A DNA stretch of 64,000 nucleotides from Palsa-506 sp963707065 (GCA_963707065.1 CAVPPJ010000018.1:434001-498000); one strand, 5' to 3'; counted from the first letter of the stretch, positions 26,244 to 35,779 are shown. The notes: generated from the letters alone by a model not told the origin. Numbers and translations: made by a program.

Positions 26244-27185
26244 CCCCCGGCAGCTCAGTGCCTCGGGTTGGCGCGGATAGGGCCGGTGAACGCGCCGATG
26301 CAGGTCAGGCTGGTGCCGGCGGCTGTCCAGTGCGGCCAGGAACTGGACGACCGCGGCGGCGATGTCGGCCGCAGCGCGGCGGGGCAGGTGATGGCCGACC
26401 TGGCTCAGCAGCTGGACCCGGGCATCGGGCAGCATCGCGGCCAGCTGGTGGGTCGTCCGGACCGGGATGAGCGTGTCGTCCGGGTCGGCGAGCAGCAGTA
26501 CCGGCTGCCGGATACCCGGCACCGCGGCGGTCAGCCCATCCAGCTCGCTGACCAGCGCACGCTGCTCGGTGAGGAAGGTACGCCACATCGGACCGTGCTG
26601 GTGCTGCGAATTGCCCCAGATCTGCCAGTTCACGTGCTCGTTCGCGGCGAGCGGCTGCCGGCGGCGGCGGGTGATGCCAGCCAGCCGGGCGCGGGCCAGC
26701 CACGGAGTCAGCCACCACGCCGTGAGCGCGCAGACCTCCCCGGCCGCCGGCGCGGCGAGCAGCCGGTCCCAGCCGGTCAGGCAGCCGGGGCCGACGCTGG
26801 CCAGCAGCACCAGCGCCTCGACTCGCTGCGGTGCCAGCTGCGCCACCGACAGCGCGACGCCGCCGCCGTAGGAGTGGCCCGCCAGCACGGCCCGCTCGAT
26901 GCCGCGCGCATCCAGGTCGGCCAGGACCGCGCGCGCGTTGAACGCGAAGCCGCCGGCCGGCTGGCGGCTGGCCCCGTACCCGGGCCGGTCGAGCGCCACG
27001 ACGCGCAGCTCGGCCGGCAGCTGGTCAGCCAGTTGCTGCCAGTCCGCGGCCGAGCCCGGCTGCCCGTGCAGCAGGACGATCTCGTGTCCGCCCACACCGG
27101 TGACTCTAACTTCGCCCGGCACCGCCTTCGCCCGCCACCGCGTTTCACTGCCCGGAGGTGGAGGAACAGGGGTATCCGGGCGCAC
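26226..27185 (-). CDS. Alpha/beta-fold hydrolase
   Basis: A 319-residue (maximum) hydrolase. The oxyanion-hole HGQPGSAADW, the nucleophile elbow GHSYGGG, the acid in LADPDDTLIPV and the histidine in QVGHHLPRR form a complete triad. The first 27 residues before VTGVGGHEIVLLHG are atypical, so translation may start further in (GTG near 27104). The C-terminal 35 residues are Arg/Pro-rich and overlap dapC-like DNA. Substrate unknown; epoxide hydrolase- or haloperoxidase-like members share these motifs. Confidence 0.82.
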
Positions 27186-27403
27186 CGCCGTTCCGCCGGG
27201 TGGTCATGAGGGAGGCGGCCGGGAGTCGCTGTTGGGGCGGGTTGCACGGAAGCACCCCGGTTTGGGTTATTATCCAGAGGCTTTTGGGTCCCCTGACCTG
27301 CTGCGACGGCTGGCCTGTCTGGCGAGCGGCGCGATGGGTGCGGGAACGCCGGGACGGCGCTTGCCCCTCGGCGGCAGTTGACTAGGCGGGTGGGGGGCCG
27401 ATC

Positions 27404-28114
27404 GTGCGGGTATTCGATGCGAACTGGATGCAGATCGAGGAGTACCTGACCAGGGACGACCGGATCGTGCTGCCGACCGGGTCGACCGAGCAGCACGGCT
27501 ACCTCTCGCTGGGCACGGACGCCATCCTCGCCGAGCGGGTCGCGGCCGAGGCCGCCGGGCCGCTCGGCGTCCCGGTCCTGCCGGTGCTCCCGTTCGGGAT
27601 GGCACCCTACTTCGCCGCCTTCCCCGGCAGCATGAGCCTGCGGATCACGACCTACATCGAGGTGCTGCGGGATCTCCTGGACGGCCTCGCCGGGCAGGGC
27701 TTCCGCCGCATCGCCATCATTAACGGGCACGGCGGCAACTCGCCGGTTACCGGGTTCATCCGCGAATGGATCTGCCAGCCGCGCCCGGAGCGGGTACAGG
27801 TGCTGTTTCACAGCTGGTACAACGCACCGCAGACGGCGGCCGCCGCGAGCCAGTTCGACCCCGATCAGATGCACGGAGGCTGGGTGGAGAACTTTCCCTG
27901 GACCCGGGTGGCCGGAGCCGAGATGCCGGCCGGCTCGCGGCCGGTCATACCCCGGGAGCATTTCGGCCTGCTCGACGCCGCGCAGGTCCGGGCCGCGGCG
28001 CCGGATGGCGTCCTGGGCGGCGCCTACGCGCGCCCGGACCAGGACATGAAGGTCGTCTGGGACGCGGGGGTGGCCGAGGTCCGGGCGCTACTGCAGAACG
28101 GCTGGGTCAGATGA
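27404..28114 (+). CDS. Creatininase-family amidohydrolase
   Basis: A 236-residue metal-dependent amidohydrolase. Metal-binding residues are visible in PTGSTEQHGYLSLGTDA (Glu, His, Asp) and INGHGGNSPV, followed by a conserved HGGWVENFP-type segment. Family members open creatinine or other cyclic amides, or act in cofactor pathways such as FAPy or mycofactocin processing. The GTG at 27404 is the first codon of a five-gene operon in which every following gene overlaps or nearly touches its predecessor. Context suggests catabolism of a cyclic or peptide-like amide. Confidence 0.85.
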   Translation: MRVFDANWMQIEEYLTRDDRIVLPTGSTEQHGYLSLGTDAILAERVAAEAAGPLGVPVLPVLPFGMAPYFAAFPGSMSLRITTYIEVLRDLLDGLAGQGFRRIAIINGHGGNSPVTGFIREWICQPRPERVQVLFHSWYNAPQTAAAASQFDPDQMHGGWVENFPWTRVAGAEMPAGSRPVIPREHFGLLDAAQVRAAAPDGVLGGAYARPDQDMKVVWDAGVAEVRALLQNGWVR

Positions 28115-28827
28115 CGACGGATCCGGCGACGATGACCCTGACCGGCAAGACCGCCGTCGTGACCGGCACGGCGCACGGCATCGGCGCCGCCATCGCCGAG
28201 GCGCTCCGCGACGACGGCGCGACCGTGCACGGGGTCGACAAGGATGCCGTCGACCTGACCAAGCCGGCCGCGGTGCGGGAGTTCTTCGCCGGGCTCGGCG
28301 CCGTCGACATCCTGGTCAACAACGCCGGGGGCGTCTGCGGCCAGGTCGGCCACCCGCTGGAGGAAGTGTCCGACGACGACTGGCACGAGGTGGTCGACGC
28401 CAACCTGACCAGCGCTTTCCTCTGCACTCGCGCGGTCGTGCCGGGCATGAAGGAACGCCGCAGCGGCCGGATCATCAACATCTCCTCCGCAGCCGGCCTG
28501 AGCGTCAGCCGGACCGGGATCCAGGCCTACGCGAGCGCGAAGGCGGGCCAGATCGGGTTCACCCGGCAGATGGCGCACGAGCTCGGGCCGTTCGGCATCA
28601 CGGTGAACTGCATCGCCCCCGGCTTCATCCTGTCCAACCCGACGACCGAGCGGCAGTGGCAGAGCTACGGCGAGGAAGGCCAGCGCCAGCTCGTCGCGGA
28701 CATCGCCCTGCGGCGGCTGGGGAAACCCGAGGACATCGCCAACGGCGTGCGGTTCTTCGCCGCCGGGCAGTCCTCCTGGGTGACCGGGCAGACCATCGCG
28801 ATCGACGGCGGCAGTGCTGGCCTTTGA
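28111..28827 (+). CDS. Short-chain dehydrogenase/reductase (SDR)
   Basis: A 238-residue classical SDR. The cofactor motif is TGTAHGIGAAIAEAL, followed by NNAG, catalytic Ser in INISSAAGLS and the YxxxK pair in AYASAKAG; the C-terminus has the usual VTGQTIAIDGG. The ATG overlaps the creatininase stop (ATGA), so the two are translationally coupled. It should oxidise or reduce an alcohol/ketone in the same pathway; specificity unknown. Confidence 0.9.
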   Translation: MTTDPATMTLTGKTAVVTGTAHGIGAAIAEALRDDGATVHGVDKDAVDLTKPAAVREFFAGLGAVDILVNNAGGVCGQVGHPLEEVSDDDWHEVVDANLTSAFLCTRAVVPGMKERRSGRIINISSAAGLSVSRTGIQAYASAKAGQIGFTRQMAHELGPFGITVNCIAPGFILSNPTTERQWQSYGEEGQRQLVADIALRRLGKPEDIANGVRFFAAGQSSWVTGQTIAIDGGSAGL

Positions 28828-30202
28828 CCCGGGTGACGCCGGCTACCTGCGGGAACTCGCCGAGTTCGTGGCAGTGCCGAGCGTCAGCCGGGACGCGAGC
28901 CACGACACGATGCTCGCCGCCGCACAGTGGCTCGCCGGGCAGCTGACGTTCGCCGGCGGCCGGGTGGCGGAGACCGACGGTCATCCTGTCGTCCGCGGCG
29001 AGTGGCTCGGCGCCGACGGCGCGCCGACCGTCCTCGTTTACGGGCACTACGACGTGCAGCCGACCGGCGACCTGGCCGAGTGGGAAACCCCGCCGTTCGA
29101 GCTGCACGCGGACGGCGACATCGTCCGGGGCCGGGGCGCCACGGACGACAAGGGGCCGGTCTACATGGTGCTCAAGACCGCCCAGGCGTTCATGGCCCAG
29201 GAGGGCGGCCTGCCGCTGAACGTGAAGTTCCTGTTCGAGGGCGAGGAGGAGATCGGCAGCCCGCACCTGCCTGCCTTCGTCCGCGCGCACGCCGGGGAGC
29301 TCGCCGCCGACCTGGTGATCTCCGCGGACGGGGCGATGTGGCGGCCGACCGAGCCGTCCCTGTCGCTGGCGTCCAAGGGCCTGGTCACCCTCGACATCAT
29401 CGTCGAGGGCGCCCGCGGGGACCTGCACTCGGGCCGGTACGGCGGGACGGTCGCGAACCCGCTGCACGCGCTCAGCGAGATCCTGGCCAGCCTGCACGAC
29501 TCCGGCGGCACGGTCGCCGTCGGCGGCTTCTACGACGGCATCCCCCCGCTGAGCCCGGAGCGCCGCCGCGAGATCGCCGCCGTCCCGTTCGATGACGCGC
29601 GGTACCTCGCCGATCTCGGGCTGACCGAGGCGCACGGCGAGGCCGGGTACAGCACGCTGGAGCGCCTCTGGGAACGACCGACGCTGGAGATTAACGGCAT
29701 ATCCGGTGGCGGAAAGTACACCGTCATCCCGCATGCCGCGGTAGCGAATGTGTCCTGCCGCCTGGTACCCGGGCAGGATCCGGACAAGGTGATCCAGGCC
29801 ATCACCGCCCATGTCGGCGCGCTGGCGGTGCCCGGCGTGCGAGTCGTGGTGCATGCCGACGAGGCGCGGGTGCCCGCCTACACCATCCCGGCCGGCCACC
29901 CGGCGATCCGGGCGGCCACCGCCGCGCTTGAGGCGGTCTACCCCGGCGAGCAGGTGCTGCTGGCCTGCATCGCCGGCACGCTCCCGGCGACGGACCTGTT
30001 CGAGCGGGTGCTCGGGGCGAAGACGCTGTTCTTCTCGTTCTCGACCGCCGACGAGAAACTGCACGCCCCGAACGAGTACCTGCGCATCCGCCGGCTCCGC
30101 GAGGGGATGCGGGCATGGGAGCACTTGTGGCGTCTCCTCGCCGCCGGGCAGTATCGTCTCGGCTTCGTTCCTGCCCGGAAAGGTCAGCCGGAAAATGGCT
30201 GA
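28814..30202 (+). CDS. M20-family metallopeptidase (dipeptidase)
   Basis: A 462-residue zinc peptidase. Metal ligands and catalytic residues appear in YGHYDVQP (His, Asp), GRGATDDKGP, FEGEEEIGSP (catalytic Glu pair) and ISADGAM; the dimerisation domain has ARGDLHSGRYGG. It resembles Xaa-His/CNDP-type dipeptidases. GTG at 28814 overlaps the SDR gene by 14 nt. It would hydrolyse a dipeptide or N-acyl amino acid released in this operon's pathway. Confidence 0.9.
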   Translation: MLAFDPGDAGYLRELAEFVAVPSVSRDASHDTMLAAAQWLAGQLTFAGGRVAETDGHPVVRGEWLGADGAPTVLVYGHYDVQPTGDLAEWETPPFELHADGDIVRGRGATDDKGPVYMVLKTAQAFMAQEGGLPLNVKFLFEGEEEIGSPHLPAFVRAHAGELAADLVISADGAMWRPTEPSLSLASKGLVTLDIIVEGARGDLHSGRYGGTVANPLHALSEILASLHDSGGTVAVGGFYDGIPPLSPERRREIAAVPFDDARYLADLGLTEAHGEAGYSTLERLWERPTLEINGISGGGKYTVIPHAAVANVSCRLVPGQDPDKVIQAITAHVGALAVPGVRVVVHADEARVPAYTIPAGHPAIRAATAALEAVYPGEQVLLACIAGTLPATDLFERVLGAKTLFFSFSTADEKLHAPNEYLRIRRLREGMRAWEHLWRLLAAGQYRLGFVPARKGQPENG

Positions 30203-31940
30203 TCCCCTGGAGGCGGCGCCGGCCCCGGGGGCGGCCGCGGCCCGCGCTGAGGCGGCGGCGCGGCTGGCCCGGCTCGGCGAGGAATTCTTCGAGGCCGTGC
30301 ACTCGACCGACCCGTTCAATGCGACCCAGCTCGGCGTGCCCGGCTTCGACGCGCTGGTGCCGGACCCCAGCCGGGCGGGCGCGGCGCGCGGGGCGGCGCG
30401 GATCGCGGCGATCGAGCGGCGGCTGGGCGACATCGACGCGGGCCTGCTCGGCGAGTCCGGCCGCACCGACCATGCCGTCCTGGCGCACCTCGCCTGGGGC
30501 GCGCGCGCCGATCTCGAGCACGGCCTCTGGGAAGCGAACGCATCAGCGGCGGGCTACGTCTCCCCGCAAGCCATGGTCTTCCAGTCCGTCCCGGCCGCGC
30601 TGCTCGGCGACGCCGCCGCGGTGGACGGCTACCTGCGGCGGCTCCGCGGGCTGAGCGGCTACTTCGACGCCGTCACCGGCCGCTACCGCGAGGCCAGCCG
30701 CGACGGCCGGATCCCGGCCGAGGCCGGGGTGCGGCAGGCCGCCGCGCAGCTGGCAGGCCACCTCGGCAAGGACATCGGCGCCGACACGCTGGTCACCGTG
30801 TCCCTGCCGGCCGACGTGGACCAGGCGGCGGTCCGCCGCGAGGCCGCCCGCATCGTCGCTGACGACGTCCGGCCCGCGATCCGGCGGCTGCTGGGCTGCC
30901 TGCGCGATGAGCTGCTGCCGGCCGCCCGGCCGGACGAGAAGGCCGGCATCCGATTCGTCCCCGGCGGCGCGGACGGCTACCTGGCGGCCGTGCGCCGGCA
31001 TACGACTACCGGGCTGCCGCCCGAGGAGATCCACCAGATCGGCCTCGATGTGCTCGCCGATCTGCAGAGCGAGTGGGCCGAGCTCGGCGGCCGCGTGCTG
31101 GGGACCAGCGATGTCCCGGCGGTCCTGGCCCGGCTGCGGGCGGACCGCACGCTCCGGTTCAGCGACTCCGCGCAGATCGTGCGCACGGTCACCGATGCCC
31201 TGCAGCGCGCGGAGGATGCCAGGAACGACTGGTTCCCGCCGTACGACATCCCCGGCTGCGTGATCGAGGAAATCGACCCGGTCGAAGCCGGCCACGCGCC
31301 GCTCGCCTACTACCGGCCGCCCGCCGCGGGCGGGCTGCGGCCCGGTGCGCACTGCATCCTGACCGACCAGCCCGGCGAGCGGTTCGCTTACGAGTACGAG
31401 GCCCTCGCCTTCCACGAGAGCACGCCGGGTCACCACCTGCAGATCGCGTCCGCGCAGACGCTGACCGGGCTGCCTGACTACCGGCGCTTCCTTGACGCGG
31501 AGGTCTGCGGCTACGTTGAGGGCTGGGGCCTGTACTGCGAGCGGCTGGCGGACGAGATGGGCCTGTACACCTCGGATCTGCGGCGGCTGGGCATGCTGTC
31601 GTTCGACTCGCTGCGCGCCTGCCGGCTCGTCGTCGACACCGGCATCCACTACTACGGCTGGTCGCGCTCGAAGGCGGCCGACTTCATGTGGCGCCATACG
31701 GCGACCACCCGGGCCAACGTCACCAACGAGATCGACCGCTACATCGGCTGGCCCGGCCAGGCCCTCGCGTACATGATCGGCCGCCGGGAGATTCAGCGGC
31801 TGAGAGGGCTGGCCGAAAGCCGGCTGGGCGCGCGGTTCGACATCCGGGCCTTCCACGGCGTCGTGCTGGGCAGCGGCGCCGTCCCGCTCGGGGTCCTCGA
31901 CCAGCTGGTGACCCGCTGGGCCGGGGAGATGCCCGCATGA
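30195..31940 (+). CDS. DUF885 family zinc-peptidase-like protein
   Basis: A 581-residue mostly helical protein of the DUF885 family. The metallopeptidase-like HESTPGHH motif lies near residue 406, followed by EVCGYVEGWGLYCERLADEM and RACRLVVDTGIHY, which are characteristic of the family and supply a third metal ligand. Such proteins are thought to be carboxypeptidase-like. ATG at 30195 overlaps the M20 gene by 8 nt. No signal peptide, so it acts in the cytoplasm with the M20 enzyme. Confidence 0.88.
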   Translation: MADPLEAAPAPGAAAARAEAAARLARLGEEFFEAVHSTDPFNATQLGVPGFDALVPDPSRAGAARGAARIAAIERRLGDIDAGLLGESGRTDHAVLAHLAWGARADLEHGLWEANASAAGYVSPQAMVFQSVPAALLGDAAAVDGYLRRLRGLSGYFDAVTGRYREASRDGRIPAEAGVRQAAAQLAGHLGKDIGADTLVTVSLPADVDQAAVRREAARIVADDVRPAIRRLLGCLRDELLPAARPDEKAGIRFVPGGADGYLAAVRRHTTTGLPPEEIHQIGLDVLADLQSEWAELGGRVLGTSDVPAVLARLRADRTLRFSDSAQIVRTVTDALQRAEDARNDWFPPYDIPGCVIEEIDPVEAGHAPLAYYRPPAAGGLRPGAHCILTDQPGERFAYEYEALAFHESTPGHHLQIASAQTLTGLPDYRRFLDAEVCGYVEGWGLYCERLADEMGLYTSDLRRLGMLSFDSLRACRLVVDTGIHYYGWSRSKAADFMWRHTATTRANVTNEIDRYIGWPGQALAYMIGRREIQRLRGLAESRLGARFDIRAFHGVVLGSGAVPLGVLDQLVTRWAGEMPA

Positions 31941-31978
31941 CGCCGGAGCGCCCCGGCCGGGACTGACGAGGAGTGACC

Positions 31979-32827
31979 ATGTTCGTGAACATCAACGGCA
32001 ACGACCTCAATGTCGAGGTCCTCGGCCCGGACGATGCCCCGGTGCTGATCGCGCACCACGGCGGCGGCGGCATCGGCTCGCTGGCCGAGCCGAAGGCGAC
32101 GTTCGGCCCGCTCGCCGACATCATGCGCGTGCTGGTCTTCGACGCCCGCGGCTGCGGCCTGAGCGAGGGCAAGCCGCCGTTCTCGCACGCCCAGTGGGCG
32201 GCGGACGTCGACGGGCTCCGCCAGTGGCTCGGGGTAGACGAGGTAGCGGTGGCCGGCGGCTCCTACGGCGGCTTCATCGCCATGGAGTACGCCATCGCGT
32301 ACCCCGACCGGGTCCGCGCGATGATCCTGCGGGACACCTCGGCCGACCGCTCCAACCTGGACCGGGCCTACGAGAACGCCCGCAACCAGAGCAGGGTCGC
32401 GATCAACTGGGACAACTTCGACCGGTACTGGGGCGGCCGGATCCGCGACGACGAGGACCTGAAGGCCCGCTGGGCCGAGATCATCCCGTTGTACGACTTC
32501 GAGTACGACCCGGTCAGGTCGGCCGAGCGCGTCGAGGCCGGCATCTACCGGCATGAGGCGCACAACTGGTGCTTCACCCGCAACATGCCCGGCTACGACC
32601 TCAGGCCGCAGCTGCCCGGGGTACGCTGCCCGACCCTGGTGACCGTGGGGCGGGCGGACTGGGTCACCCCGGTTTCCTCCGCCGAGACGATCGCGTCGCT
32701 GATCCCGGACTCGCGGCTGGTGGTGTTCGAGAAGTCGGGGCACTCCCCCCAGTTCGAGGAGTTCGAGCGGTTCCAGGAGGTACTCCGCGGCTTCGTGCAC
32801 GAGGTATACGGAGCCCGCCCGGCCTAA
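31979..32827 (+). CDS. Alpha/beta hydrolase, proline iminopeptidase-like
   Basis: A 282-residue hydrolase. HHGGGGIGS forms the oxyanion hole, GGSYGGF the nucleophile elbow, GRADWVTPV the acid region and KSGHSPQFEE the catalytic His. These are near those of proline iminopeptidases. ATG at 31979 was chosen because GAGGAG lies 5 nt upstream; the open frame also contains a GTG two codons earlier. Last gene of the five-gene catabolic operon (38-nt gap after the DUF885 gene). Confidence 0.88.
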   Translation: MFVNINGNDLNVEVLGPDDAPVLIAHHGGGGIGSLAEPKATFGPLADIMRVLVFDARGCGLSEGKPPFSHAQWAADVDGLRQWLGVDEVAVAGGSYGGFIAMEYAIAYPDRVRAMILRDTSADRSNLDRAYENARNQSRVAINWDNFDRYWGGRIRDDEDLKARWAEIIPLYDFEYDPVRSAERVEAGIYRHEAHNWCFTRNMPGYDLRPQLPGVRCPTLVTVGRADWVTPVSSAETIASLIPDSRLVVFEKSGHSPQFEEFERFQEVLRGFVHEVYGARPA

Positions 32828-32858
32828 CGCAACGCCATCTCCGGCGGCCGCCACCGTG

Positions 32859-32899
32859 TTGACAGCGATACCGCCGCCTGTAATCTTGTCTTATGACAA
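32859..32899 (+). promoter_or_regulatory. Leaderless promoter and operator of the YtrA-type gntR gene
   Basis: TTGACA at 32859-32864, 16 nt, then TAATCT at 32881-32886. The start codon at 32893 is 6 nt after the -10 box, so transcription should begin at or beside it and no Shine-Dalgarno exists. TTGTC-ttat-GACAA (32886-32899) is a perfect inverted repeat over the start site, well placed for autorepression by the encoded GntR protein. Confidence 0.72.
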
Positions 32900-33438
32900 T
32901 AGATAAAGGGAACAGCCTGCCGGGTCTCCGGGATGGCGCCTTCCCGCCCGGCCCGGACGGCGGCGGCACGCCGACGGCGGGTGCGTCCAGGCCGGCGTCA
33001 CCGGTCGATTTCCGGCTGAATGCGGCCTCTGGCGTGCCGACCTACCTGCAGCTCGTCCAGCAGGTCGAGCACGCGCTGCGGCTCGGGTACCTCAAGCCCG
33101 GCGACCAGTTGCCCAAGGTCAGGGACGTGGTCGCCTCGCTGGCCGTCAACCCGAACACGGTACTCAAGGCCTACCGCGAGCTGGAGACCAAGGGCCTGGC
33201 GGCCGGCCGGCCCGGCCAGGGCACGTTCATCCAGGCCACGCTCAGCCAGGTCGCGCTACCCGAGCTGGCCGTGCTGCACCGCTCCCTGCTCGGCTGGCTG
33301 GCCACCGCCGCCGCGGCCGGGCTGGACGAGGACGGGATCGTGGCGCTGTTCACCAGCGCGCTGCGGGATTTCCGTGAACGCCGCAGCCCCGGCGGCCGCC
33401 ACGGCACGGCAAGCGGCGAGACGGAGGGCGTGGCATGA
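32893..33438 (+). CDS. GntR-family regulator, YtrA subfamily
   Basis: A 181-residue short GntR protein. The first 45 residues are Gly/Pro-rich. Then comes the winged helix (PTYLQLVQQVEHALRLGYL, DQLPKVRDVVASLAVNPNTV, GQGTFI) and a short helical tail without a large effector domain, as in YtrA. YtrA-type regulators usually repress their own operon encoding an ABC transporter, and here the ATPase gene overlaps the stop by 4 nt. The promoter is leaderless with an inverted repeat at the start site. Confidence 0.9.
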   Translation: MTIDKGNSLPGLRDGAFPPGPDGGGTPTAGASRPASPVDFRLNAASGVPTYLQLVQQVEHALRLGYLKPGDQLPKVRDVVASLAVNPNTVLKAYRELETKGLAAGRPGQGTFIQATLSQVALPELAVLHRSLLGWLATAAAAGLDEDGIVALFTSALRDFRERRSPGGRHGTASGETEGVA

Positions 33439-34352
33439 ACGTCATCGAAGCCAGCGGCCTGGGCAAGCGCTACGGCAGCACCTGGGCGCTGCGCGAGTGC
33501 ACGCTGGCGATTCCCGCCGGGCACGCGGCCGCGCTGGTCGGCCCGAACGGCGCCGGCAAGACCACCCTGCTGAACCTGGCGGTCGGCCTGGCCGCGCCGA
33601 CCGCGGGCATCATCACCGTGCTCGGCGGCCGGCCCGCCGGGTCGACAGCCGCGCTGGACGGCATCGCGTTCGTCGCCCAGGACACGCCGCTGTACAAGAA
33701 CCTGTCCGCCGCCGACATGCTGCACATGACCCGCAACCTGAACCGGCGCTTCGACCAGGGCTACGCCCGTGCCCGGCTGGGCGAGCTGGGCATCCCGCTG
33801 AAGCGCAGGGCCGGCCAGCTGTCCGGCGGCCAGCAGGCGCAGCTCGCGCTGACCCTGGCCTTGGCCAGGCGGCCGCAGCTGCTCGTGCTGGACGAGCCGA
33901 TGGCGATGCTCGACCCGCTCGCCCGGCACGACTTCATGGCCACGGTGATGACCGCGATGGCCGACGACGGCGTGTCGGTGGTGCTGTCGTCGCACGTACT
34001 GGCCGAGCTCGAGCGGGTGGCCGACTACCTCATCCTCGTATCGCGGGGCAGGGTCCAGGTGGCCGGCGAGGTCGACGACCTGCTGGCCGGCCACCGCGTG
34101 CTGACCGGCCCGGCCACCGAAGCCGGCCGGTACGCCGAACGGCTGGCTGTGGTGCACGCCAGCCGCGGCGAGGCCCGCGCCCACTTGCTGATCAGGACCA
34201 GCGGAACGACCGTCCCCGTGCCGCCGGGGTGGCAGGCGTACCCGGTCAGCCTAGAAGAACTCGTCCTGGCCTACCTGCGCGAACCCGACGCCGCGGCGCT
34301 GCCCGGCCCGGCGCACGGCAGGGACGCCCAATCGACGGAGGTGACGAATTGA
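33435..34352 (+). CDS. ABC transporter ATP-binding protein
   Basis: A 305-residue nucleotide-binding subunit. Walker A GPNGAGKTTL, Q-loop FVAQDTPLYKNL, signature QLSGGQQAQLAL, Walker B LLVLDEPMAMLDP and switch His in SSHVLAEL are all present. The C-terminal 80 residues resemble other drug/bacteriocin exporter ATPases. It overlaps the gntR gene by 4 nt and the permease gene by 4 nt, giving a coupled three-gene operon. Export of a small molecule or antibiotic is the usual role of this type. Confidence 0.92.
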   Translation: MNVIEASGLGKRYGSTWALRECTLAIPAGHAAALVGPNGAGKTTLLNLAVGLAAPTAGIITVLGGRPAGSTAALDGIAFVAQDTPLYKNLSAADMLHMTRNLNRRFDQGYARARLGELGIPLKRRAGQLSGGQQAQLALTLALARRPQLLVLDEPMAMLDPLARHDFMATVMTAMADDGVSVVLSSHVLAELERVADYLILVSRGRVQVAGEVDDLLAGHRVLTGPATEAGRYAERLAVVHASRGEARAHLLIRTSGTTVPVPPGWQAYPVSLEELVLAYLREPDAAALPGPAHGRDAQSTEVTN

Positions 34353-35398
34353 CCGCGCTGACCACGCCCGCTCAGCCGGGCCAGGACGAAGGCCTGCGGC
34401 CGGTGCCGTGGCGGAAAATGGCCTGGGTCACCTGGCGACAGCACCGGATCGCGCTGGCCGGCGTCGTCGCGCTGTTCGGCGCGGCGGCCGTGTACCTGCT
34501 GATCACGGGCCTGCAGATGCGCCATGCCTATGCCGCGGTGGCCGCCTGCCGCCCGGCAGGCTCGGCTGCCTGCCGGCAGGTAGCCGGCAACTTCCTGAAT
34601 ACCTACGCGCCCGACTCGGGGGCCGCCCTCGGTCTGTTGCAAGTGATCCCGGCGCTCATAGGGGCGTTCGCCGCCGCGCCAGTGCTCGCCAGGGAGCTGG
34701 AGAGCGGCGCATTCCGCTACGCCTGGACCCAGGGCTTCGGCCGTACCCGGTGGGCGGTCGCCAAGCTAGTGCTGCTCGCCGTCGCGGTGACGGCTGCGGC
34801 CGGAGCGTTCAGTGTGCTCGTCTCCTGGTACATCCAGCCGCTCTTCGGCGCGGGAGACAACAATGGCCCGCTGTATCCCACCATCTTCGACCTCCGCGGG
34901 GTCGCGCTCGCGGCCTGGACGCTGGCCGCGTTCGCGATCGGCGCGCTGGCCGGCATCGTGATCCGCAGGGTCATCCCCGCGATGTTCGCCAGCTTTGCCG
35001 TGTATGCCGGGCTCGCCTTCGTGACCGGAGCGTTCCTGCGTAGGCACTACGCGACGCCGCTGGTCAGCACAAATCCCAACTTTAATAGCCGCGCGTGGGT
35101 GATCAGCCAGGTGTGGACCAGGGCCGGCCAGCCGGCCAGCCTGGCCGCGATCAACCAGACATTCGCCCGGATCGACATCCGGGCGTTGACATTCGGAGTG
35201 TGGCAACCTGGTCCCGCGACTCCGGCCAGCATCGACCCCGTGCGCTATCTCGTCCAGCACGGCTACACGCAGCTGACGACTTACCAGCCCGCCAGCCGGT
35301 TCTGGCCGTTCCAGTGGATCGAGGGCGGCTGGCTGCTCGCGCTCTCCCTGCTCCTCATCGGCGCGACCGTCTGGCTGGTCCGCCGCCGTGCGGCCTGA
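34349..35398 (+). CDS. ABC transporter permease (transmembrane subunit)
   Basis: A 349-residue protein starting at TTG 34349, which overlaps the ATPase stop as TTGA and has GGAGG 7 nt upstream. About six hydrophobic segments are visible (RIALAGVVALFGAAAVYLL; LLQVIPALIGAFAAAPVLA; WLLALSLLLIGATVWLV). ARELESGAFRYAWTQ, typical of ABC-2-like permeases, probably marks the coupling region facing the ATPase. A large extracytoplasmic loop lies between the last two helices. Partner of the preceding ATPase. Confidence 0.85.
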   Translation: MTALTTPAQPGQDEGLRPVPWRKMAWVTWRQHRIALAGVVALFGAAAVYLLITGLQMRHAYAAVAACRPAGSAACRQVAGNFLNTYAPDSGAALGLLQVIPALIGAFAAAPVLARELESGAFRYAWTQGFGRTRWAVAKLVLLAVAVTAAAGAFSVLVSWYIQPLFGAGDNNGPLYPTIFDLRGVALAAWTLAAFAIGALAGIVIRRVIPAMFASFAVYAGLAFVTGAFLRRHYATPLVSTNPNFNSRAWVISQVWTRAGQPASLAAINQTFARIDIRALTFGVWQPGPATPASIDPVRYLVQHGYTQLTTYQPASRFWPFQWIEGGWLLALSLLLIGATVWLVRRRAA

Positions 35399-35445
35399 AG
35401 CGCCGGCTGGATCAGCGGCCGGGGCCGCGGCGCCGCGTCAGTTTG

Positions 35446-35766
35446 TCAGGCGTCATCGGTGACCGCCTCGTAGGTGTGCTCGAAGACCGCATCGCGGCAG
35501 GGGTAAAACTCGCCCGCGACCCCGCGGATGATCCAGTCGCCAGGATAGGCGGTGACCGTCCCCGCCGCCGTCCGGATGTCGATCATGAACCGGAAGCCGC
35601 TGCCGTACCCCTTGCGAAACTCGCCGCCGCACCACGCCGCGACCTGCGCGCCGTTCCCGGGCTCGAGCCGGACGGCCTGGACGGCGACGGGCCGCTTGCG
35701 GAAGTAAACCGGACGTGCCGCCGCGGTCGCGGGACGGTGATCTGCAGCGGGGCGGGAGGCGCACAC
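35446..35766 (-). CDS. Small conserved protein with PGDWIIRG/GEFYPC motif
   Basis: A 106-residue protein whose C-terminal 75 residues (AVQAVRLEPGN, YPGDWIIRGVAGEFYPCRD, FEHTYEAV) resemble a small family I associate with actinophage and genomic-island genes. No catalytic motif is seen. It lies just downstream of the SARP gene on the same strand (13-nt gap) and may be cotranscribed with it. A possible prophage remnant; function unknown. Confidence 0.6.
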   Translation of the reverse strand: MCASRPAADHRPATAAARPVYFRKRPVAVQAVRLEPGNGAQVAAWCGGEFRKGYGSGFRFMIDIRTAAGTVTAYPGDWIIRGVAGEFYPCRDAVFEHTYEAVTDDA

Positions 35767-35779
35767 CGGGATCTCCGGA

